Shown here: piece after piece, positions 8,068 through 12,508 of the stretch
How the letters are laid out: each line of letters begins with the position of its first letter
Position numbering within the stretch: the first letter of the stretch is position 1
Source: BNXB01 sp031548005
Lineage (GTDB): Bacteria > Bacteroidota > Bacteroidia > Bacteroidales > Azobacteroidaceae
Assembly: GCA_031548005.1 (NCBI GenBank)
Contig: JAVBRK010000110.1
Span: 1 to 12,508, forward strand
Reading direction: 5' to 3'
Length of the DNA stretch: 12,508 bases
Position numbers and translations under genes: made by a program
Notes under the pieces: generated by a model
What the model was told of the DNA's origin: nothing
What the model saw: only the letters and a program-made list of their open reading frames with translations
Databases searched by the model: none

Positions 8068-10653
8068 TTAATAAGCATCTTTTATCGATACAACTTTAAG
8101 TTGTTTTTCAAATTCAGTCTGAGGGAGCGATGTTTTGACTTTCGTGGTCACCTGTTCTCCCGGATAGATATCAAAGTAGTTGTTTTCAAAGAAGTTGTCG
8201 ATTCCTTCAATGGACATAAACACCGCACGGGCGAATTGGTCCGATTTCAGGGTGACTTCATATCCCCCATCGACCGGGCGAATGGTTTTTGTTATATTCA
8301 CAGCCGGAAAATCGATATCCTTCTGTAGTGTCAGGAAATAACAGTTCTTGTATACCGCATTTTTACCTTCGGTTAATTCAACAGCAACAAAAACATGATT
8401 GGGAGCCTCTCCTTTCAATAAAGATTCTATTTTCAGGGAATGGACATTGGTACTCGTATTGGATGGAACGGTTACTTGTTTACTAAAACTATTGACCACC
8501 GTTCCGTCTAATTTTATCACCTTCACAGAAAGTTTTCCTTTAACCTCTTTCAGCCTGTCGGAAACAATATAAACATCCAGGTTTTTATCTTTGGCTATCG
8601 GAGAAACCAGAATATCGCGATAAGCTTCGCGGGAATAGTAATGCTGAGCCTTCCAGCGTCCGTAGTAATCACGGCTGGCCCAGGAAGCTACCGGCCAGCA
8701 ATCGTTATGTTGCCAGAACAAAGTCCCCATACAATAAGGCATGGCCCGGCGATGCGCTTCAATGGCTTTTTTTATGGCGTCGCCTTGTAATACCTGCCCC
8801 ATATATAGAAAAGCCTTAAAATCTTTCGGTTTCCGGTATTCTTTTATCAGGTATTCCTCTATGAGCTGATTGCCGTAGGTTCCGGCTCTCTGATGATCCA
8901 GCATCACTTCGGAAGTGATATTCCAGTCTTCAGGATCAGGCGCATATATTTTCACAGACTCAAATTCAGGAAAAGACTGGAAGCCATATTCGCTGAAAAA
9001 ACGGCTTTTTTCTTCGTTAAACTGATCGGTAGCATGTTTTCCATGCCATACACCCCAGTAGTGACGGTCTCCATGAGAAGGACTGTCGGCTTCTCCCGGA
9101 TATCCGTACGGAGAGGACGGCCGGTAAGTCATTTCGGGAGCATATTCAGCAACCATTTCGGGCAGCAGTTTGTGGAACAGGTCGGTATACTGTCTCCAGA
9201 TTACCTGTGCATATTCGGGATTCTGGTCGGCATAATTTTTTTTCAGATTCCAGTTGTACCAGAAATAATACGCTTCGTTATTTCCACACCACACGGCAAT
9301 CGATGGATGGTTACGAAGCCGTTTGATATTATCAATTGCTTCATATTTGATCGATTCAAGAAATTTCCCTTCCGAAGGATACAAGCTACAGGCAAACATA
9401 AAATCCTGCCAGACAAGAATACCGTATCGATCACAAAACTCGTAAAAGCTGTCATCCTCATAGATACCACCGCCCCATACACGTAACATATTCATATTAG
9501 CATCGACTGCATCCAGTACGGTTTTCTCATATTTTTCGCGGGTAATCCGGGGTAAAAAGTTGTCGCCCGGGACCAGGTTGGCTCCTTTGGCAAATACAGG
9601 TACGCCATTGAGCACAAAATAAAGCGGTGATCCGTCTTTATCGGGTTCGGTTACTACCTTGATTGAACGCAGACCTGTTTTTACAGTTTGGCTATCCTGC
9701 GTTTTTGAATCAGCAGCCAGGGTGGTGGTGAAATCGTACAAATGGGCTTCTCCCAATCCGTTCGACCACCAAAGCTTCGGGTTATCGATTGTGAAATCGA
9801 CCACCATTTTGTTTGTCCCGCCTTTCAGATCTGCGCTCGCAGTACCATAAACCATTCCTGTTTTCGTATCTTTCACAGTTACCCAGGCATTATGGATATC
9901 CTTATCTGCCAACACTTCGGTTTCTACCGAAATTACGGCTTTTTGCTTGGAGATCTCTTTTTGACGGATAAATACGTTTTCGATCCTTGAATCGTCCCAG
10001 GCCTCAAGATAAACAGGACGCCAGATACCCGACGTAACCAAGCGTGGCCCCCAGTCCCAACCATAATGATAACCTGCCTTCCGGGCAAAAACACTCACTG
10101 TTTTATCGAAAACGCCTCCTTGCTGGGACTGGTCGGGGCCCGTATTATAACGATACGGAATCGCATTGAACTTCGGAATATCTTCTTTGATCGGGGAACG
10201 GAAAAATACTTCTAACTTATTGTCTTTGGCTTTTACTTTTTCTTTAATATCCACTTTCCATTCCCGGAACATATTATCGCCTTCCAGAATTTTTTCACCA
10301 TTCAGGTATACCGTTACATAGGTATCCAACCCCATGAAGTGCAAACGGATATTATTTTTTTTAAATAGTTCATCGCTGACATCGAACCGGGTTTCATACA
10401 TCCAGTCTTCTTTATCCACCCATTGCACACCCCGCTCATTAATCCTGAAAAAAGGGTCTTCTATAATCTTATTGGCCATCAGATCCAAATGAACAACACC
10501 CGGAACTGTTGCCGGATACCAGTTGGTTAAGCGCCATTGCTTGAATTTCCAGCCGGTATTGAGTTCCTGTTGAACTGGCATAGCATATGCCCCAAAAACA
10601 ACAGATAATAAGCTAACTGCAGAGAATATTTTTTTCAGATTAAACTGCCTCAT
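8068..10653 (-). CDS. GH2 beta-mannosidase
   Basis: Retaining exo-beta-mannosidase releasing mannose from non-reducing ends of beta-mannosides or manno-oligosaccharides. The 861-residue length is close to the characterised Bacteroides thetaiotaomicron enzyme BtMan2A. Residues 1-24 are a type I signal peptide (ending GAYA), so it is probably periplasmic. The domains are a sugar-binding jelly roll (about 28-220, with GWKF, VPGVVHLDL and YHYGWDWGPR), an Ig-like domain (about 222-333), a TIM barrel (about 340-680) and two C-terminal beta domains. The acid/base is Glu460 in WCGNNE and the nucleophile Glu555 in FFSEYGFQS. DNFLPR near 364, NMLRVWGGG (388-396) and FWQHNDCWP (646-654) are beta-mannosidase-type features that set it apart from beta-galactosidases of the family. 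The gene starts 37 nt after the stop of the FG-GAP protein gene. The match to the beta-mannosidase branch is strong; the natural substrate is not known. Confidence 0.93.
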   Translation of the reverse strand: MRQFNLKKIFSAVSLLSVVFGAYAMPVQQELNTGWKFKQWRLTNWYPATVPGVVHLDLMANKIIEDPFFRINERGVQWVDKEDWMYETRFDVSDELFKKNNIRLHFMGLDTYVTVYLNGEKILEGDNMFREWKVDIKEKVKAKDNKLEVFFRSPIKEDIPKFNAIPYRYNTGPDQSQQGGVFDKTVSVFARKAGYHYGWDWGPRLVTSGIWRPVYLEAWDDSRIENVFIRQKEISKQKAVISVETEVLADKDIHNAWVTVKDTKTGMVYGTASADLKGGTNKMVVDFTIDNPKLWWSNGLGEAHLYDFTTTLAADSKTQDSQTVKTGLRSIKVVTEPDKDGSPLYFVLNGVPVFAKGANLVPGDNFLPRITREKYEKTVLDAVDANMNMLRVWGGGIYEDDSFYEFCDRYGILVWQDFMFACSLYPSEGKFLESIKYEAIDNIKRLRNHPSIAVWCGNNEAYYFWYNWNLKKNYADQNPEYAQVIWRQYTDLFHKLLPEMVAEYAPEMTYRPSSPYGYPGEADSPSHGDRHYWGVWHGKHATDQFNEEKSRFFSEYGFQSFPEFESVKIYAPDPEDWNITSEVMLDHQRAGTYGNQLIEEYLIKEYRKPKDFKAFLYMGQVLQGDAIKKAIEAHRRAMPYCMGTLFWQHNDCWPVASWASRDYYGRWKAQHYYSREAYRDILVSPIAKDKNLDVYIVSDRLKEVKGKLSVKVIKLDGTVVNSFSKQVTVPSNTSTNVHSLKIESLLKGEAPNHVFVAVELTEGKNAVYKNCYFLTLQKDIDFPAVNITKTIRPVDGGYEVTLKSDQFARAVFMSIEGIDNFFENNYFDIYPGEQVTTKVKTSLPQTEFEKQLKVVSIKDAY

Positions 10654-10690
10654 AATTATTTTTTATCAGTTTGAATATTTGATTTTCAAG

Positions 10691-12508
10691 TCATTTTATA
10701 ATTTTCACGCTCCTTTCTGCTACTTTCACAATATAAGCTCCCCGGGCAGTAAGCGGAATGAAATTATTGGTCATCCCCGTTGCGACTATCTGACCCGTTT
10801 GACTGATAATATCTACTTTTTTATCCGGATATAAAGTTCTTACAATGATTCCGGTATTCATTATTTCAACCTGAAAATTGATTGTAGGTTTGATATGAGG
10901 GTTTGAGGTAAATTTTCCGGTCGTGGTTTTGAACGGACCTCCGGCATAAGATTGGTCCAGCGCTTGCACGCCAACGGAATAATCTCCTGGTTTCGACAGA
11001 TTTATAACATATTCTTTTACATGAGAAGACAATGAAGCCTGCAAGTCTGTTCCTACTTTAACTTTTCCAGTACGGATATCGGCAGGAATCATCATCCAGG
11101 TTTTGCCGGAATCTTCATCTTTCAGGTAAATATTGTAACGCAATACTTCTTTTTTTGTCCTATCATCAGTCGCATTCCCCCAGGTGATTGTTAGTTTTCC
11201 CGCATCATACTGGGCATCCACAAAAGCAGGCGCTGTAGGCGGTTGATTTCCGGAAATTCCCGCTTTTGCCGGTTGATTTTCATAAATACGTACTGGCGAT
11301 GGGTATGCTTCACCGTCGTACGATCCTTTTTCTCCGGCAATAACGATATCCATATTTCCATCGCCGTTAACATCCCCCATATTGATGCCTCCGCTTTTGA
11401 TGGGGAAAATCGGGAAGTTGTTGTCTATGACAAATTTACCCTGATTATTCTGGTAATACACCCGGGTCAGATCTTTCGAACCATCATATCCCTTCATAAT
11501 CATATCCATACGACCATCATTATTGAAATCGGCCACCAGTACATTGGCTACATTGACCGGATCAATACCGGTTTCACTGGGATTCTGATAAGTAAACTCA
11601 GGTTCTTTCGTAACCGGATTAATGGAATTATAATACAAATCGGAATATCTGGCCCAGTTGTCGCCATGGCCTGTAATTAAAACATCCAGAGTTCCATCCC
11701 CATTTACATCGCCCAGAACCGACTGGCTTTGCCAGGCTCCGGGCATATGGGCCGGCGTTATATTCCGGAAAGTTCCGTCCTGCATATTTTTATAAAGGCC
11801 GATTCCCCGGGCAATATCGCTGTAGCCGGTATGAAAAATATCCAACCAGCCGTCATTATCAATATCCCCAAACATAACAGAACCATTGGCTGTCGGCCTA
11901 TAATCGGGAGGTAAAGCATTTTTTTTCCATTCGAATTTTCCGGTTCCCCCGAGATTCCGGTATAGATTAATATTCCGTTTTTCGTCCTCCTCCCTACTCA
12001 TGATCAGAAGGTCCGTGTAACCATCATGATCATAATCTCCGGCAGAAATCAGGTTGAAATATTCTTCATCACAGTATTGCTTCAGACCAGTATTGTCCAC
12101 TTCTTCAAATAAATAGCCACCTTCTTCACCCAGATTCCGGTATAAGCGCACATATTTCTGAGACATGGGAAAACGCCAGTCTCCTCCTTTGGCTACAATC
12201 AGTAAATCGAGGTTACCATCATTGTTATAATCAAAAAAAACAGCATTATTCCATGTCGATACCTGTATTTGGGCATCATATTCCTGAACAACCGTAAATG
12301 TGCCGTCAGCATTATTTTTAGCCAATACCGCCATTTCATTCCACATGTGCCAGTCTGCCGGTCTGACAGGATCTTCCATGCCATAAACAAATTTTCCGGG
12401 GCCATCATATTCATAATGGAACCAGTTAAAATCGGCCTGTCCCGAATTTTCTTTTGTATTATAAGTAAATACACCTACACGGGATCCTTTCCAATCTCCG
12501 GAATTCAG
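10691..12508 (-). CDS. FG-GAP/VCBS beta-propeller protein with FN3-like domain and probable sorting tail (5' end outside window)
   Basis: The frame stays open to the right edge, so the start and any signal peptide are missing; 605 residues are visible. The ATG at 12379 is internal, since coding-like sequence continues before it (for example DFNWFHYEYDG and FVYG). Six calcium-binding loops of the pattern DxxxDGxxD lie at visible residues 93, 158, 215, 267, 327 and 379, spaced 52-65 residues apart, as in FG-GAP/VCBS repeats of integrin-like beta-propellers. An FN3-like domain follows (about 423-535, with KLTITWGNA, RYNIYLKD and DYSVGVQALD). The last 60 or so residues resemble a type IX secretion sorting domain (VDIISQTGQIV, then GAYIVKV and a basic end). 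The protein is probably exported or on the surface, perhaps binding glycan or another protein. No catalytic motif is visible in this part, but the missing N-terminus could carry an enzyme domain. It is the first gene seen of the operon. Confidence 0.82.
   Translation of the reverse strand: MNSGDWKGSRVGVFTYNTKENSGQADFNWFHYEYDGPGKFVYGMEDPVRPADWHMWNEMAVLAKNNADGTFTVVQEYDAQIQVSTWNNAVFFDYNNDGNLDLLIVAKGGDWRFPMSQKYVRLYRNLGEEGGYLFEEVDNTGLKQYCDEEYFNLISAGDYDHDGYTDLLIMSREEDEKRNINLYRNLGGTGKFEWKKNALPPDYRPTANGSVMFGDIDNDGWLDIFHTGYSDIARGIGLYKNMQDGTFRNITPAHMPGAWQSQSVLGDVNGDGTLDVLITGHGDNWARYSDLYYNSINPVTKEPEFTYQNPSETGIDPVNVANVLVADFNNDGRMDMIMKGYDGSKDLTRVYYQNNQGKFVIDNNFPIFPIKSGGINMGDVNGDGNMDIVIAGEKGSYDGEAYPSPVRIYENQPAKAGISGNQPPTAPAFVDAQYDAGKLTITWGNATDDRTKKEVLRYNIYLKDEDSGKTWMMIPADIRTGKVKVGTDLQASLSSHVKEYVINLSKPGDYSVGVQALDQSYAGGPFKTTTGKFTSNPHIKPTINFQVEIMNTGIIVRTLYPDKKVDIISQTGQIVATGMTNNFIPLTARGAYIVKVAERSVKIIK
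10694..10879 (-). other. Probable type IX secretion C-terminal sorting domain
   Basis: The last 60 or so residues of the FG-GAP protein show the layout of type A sorting domains: a short beta-rich lead, VDIISQTGQIV in the place of the usual 'hxhYDxxGxxV' strand, IPLTARGAYIVKV in the place of the 'L..G.YhhKV' strand, and a short basic end (ERSVKIIK). The match is by eye and the first conserved block (PNP-type) is not clear, so similar Bacteroidales C-terminal tails without proven sorting function remain possible. Confidence 0.5.
11348..12232 (-). repeat. Six FG-GAP/VCBS repeats with calcium-binding loops
   Basis: In transcription order the loops are DYNNDGNLD, DYDHDGYTD, DIDNDGWLD, DVNGDGTLD, DFNNDGRMD and DVNGDGNMD. 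Each is preceded by a hydrophobic strand and followed by strand residues such as LLIVA, LLIMS or VLITG. Such propellers usually have seven blades, so a further blade may come from the sequence before 12232 or beyond the window. Divergence between copies at the protein level suggests an old repeat array, not a recent tandem duplication. Confidence 0.85.

Larger units (their letters stand above)
603..12508 (-). other. Six-gene glycan degradation operon (5' end outside window)
   Basis: Six genes run in the same direction with gaps of 37, 57, 25, 11 and 4 nt and no terminator between them. They end at the hairpin at 527-564. The products are a propeller protein, a beta-mannosidase, an alpha-L-fucosidase-type enzyme, an alpha-galactosidase-like enzyme, galactose mutarotase and an acetylesterase. 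This gene mix and spacing support co-transcription. No promoter was recognised inside the window, so the main promoter is probably beyond 12508. Confidence 0.75.

Noticed and set aside
8893..9486. 197-residue open frame on the + strand
   Set aside because: It lies fully inside and antisense to the beta-mannosidase catalytic domain, whose motifs are intact; the antisense product resembles no family I know.
10654..10690. Possible promoter upstream of the beta-mannosidase
   Set aside because: The 37-nt A/T-rich gap lacks the TAnnTTTG element typical of Bacteroidales promoters.
12199..12474. 91-residue open frame on the - strand near the right edge
   Set aside because: It overlaps the FG-GAP gene in another frame; the FG-GAP frame remains open to the window end and carries the repeat motifs.

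Overview
The window looks like part of a Bacteroidales (Bacteroidota) chromosome. The evidence is a run of secreted glycan-degrading enzymes, one of them a lipoprotein with an acidic residue-rich stretch after the lipobox cysteine. Starts are preceded by A/T-rich sequence rather than strong Shine-Dalgarno sites, and one long protein ends in what looks like a type IX secretion sorting domain. I cannot name genus or species.

Layout: at the left edge, on the + strand, is the 3' end of a DUF1254/DUF1214 protein (2-505). A strong two-way terminator hairpin (527-564) separates it from everything else. All remaining genes lie on the - strand and are read right to left as one tightly packed unit. In transcription order they are: a large repeat-rich exported protein cut by the right window edge (FG-GAP/VCBS beta-propeller, FN3-like domain, probable sorting tail; 10691-12508); a GH2 beta-mannosidase (8068-10653); a GH95 alpha-L-fucosidase-type lipoprotein (5596-8010); a clan GH-D alpha-galactosidase-like enzyme (3624-5570); an aldose 1-epimerase, GalM (2590-3612); and a sialate O-acetylesterase/CE20-like esterase with a split SGNH fold (603-2585). 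Gaps between genes are 37, 57, 25, 11 and 4 nt, with no terminator between them.

Working model (inference): the genes form the distal part of a polysaccharide utilisation locus for an acetylated heteroglycan carrying beta-mannose, alpha-galactose and alpha-L-fucose (or L-galactose). The fucosidase-type enzyme is probably a membrane-anchored lipoprotein. The mannosidase, galactosidase and esterase have ordinary signal peptides and probably act in the periplasm. GalM has no signal peptide and would feed released galactose into the cytoplasmic pathway. No SusC/SusD pair, endo-acting enzyme or regulator is visible; if present they lie beyond base 12508. No RNA genes, CRISPR arrays, insertion sequences or gene-free stretches above 300 bases were seen. 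This is largely a recognisable glycan-degradation operon. Its oddities are the enzyme combination and several active-site variants, not a clearly new type of system.
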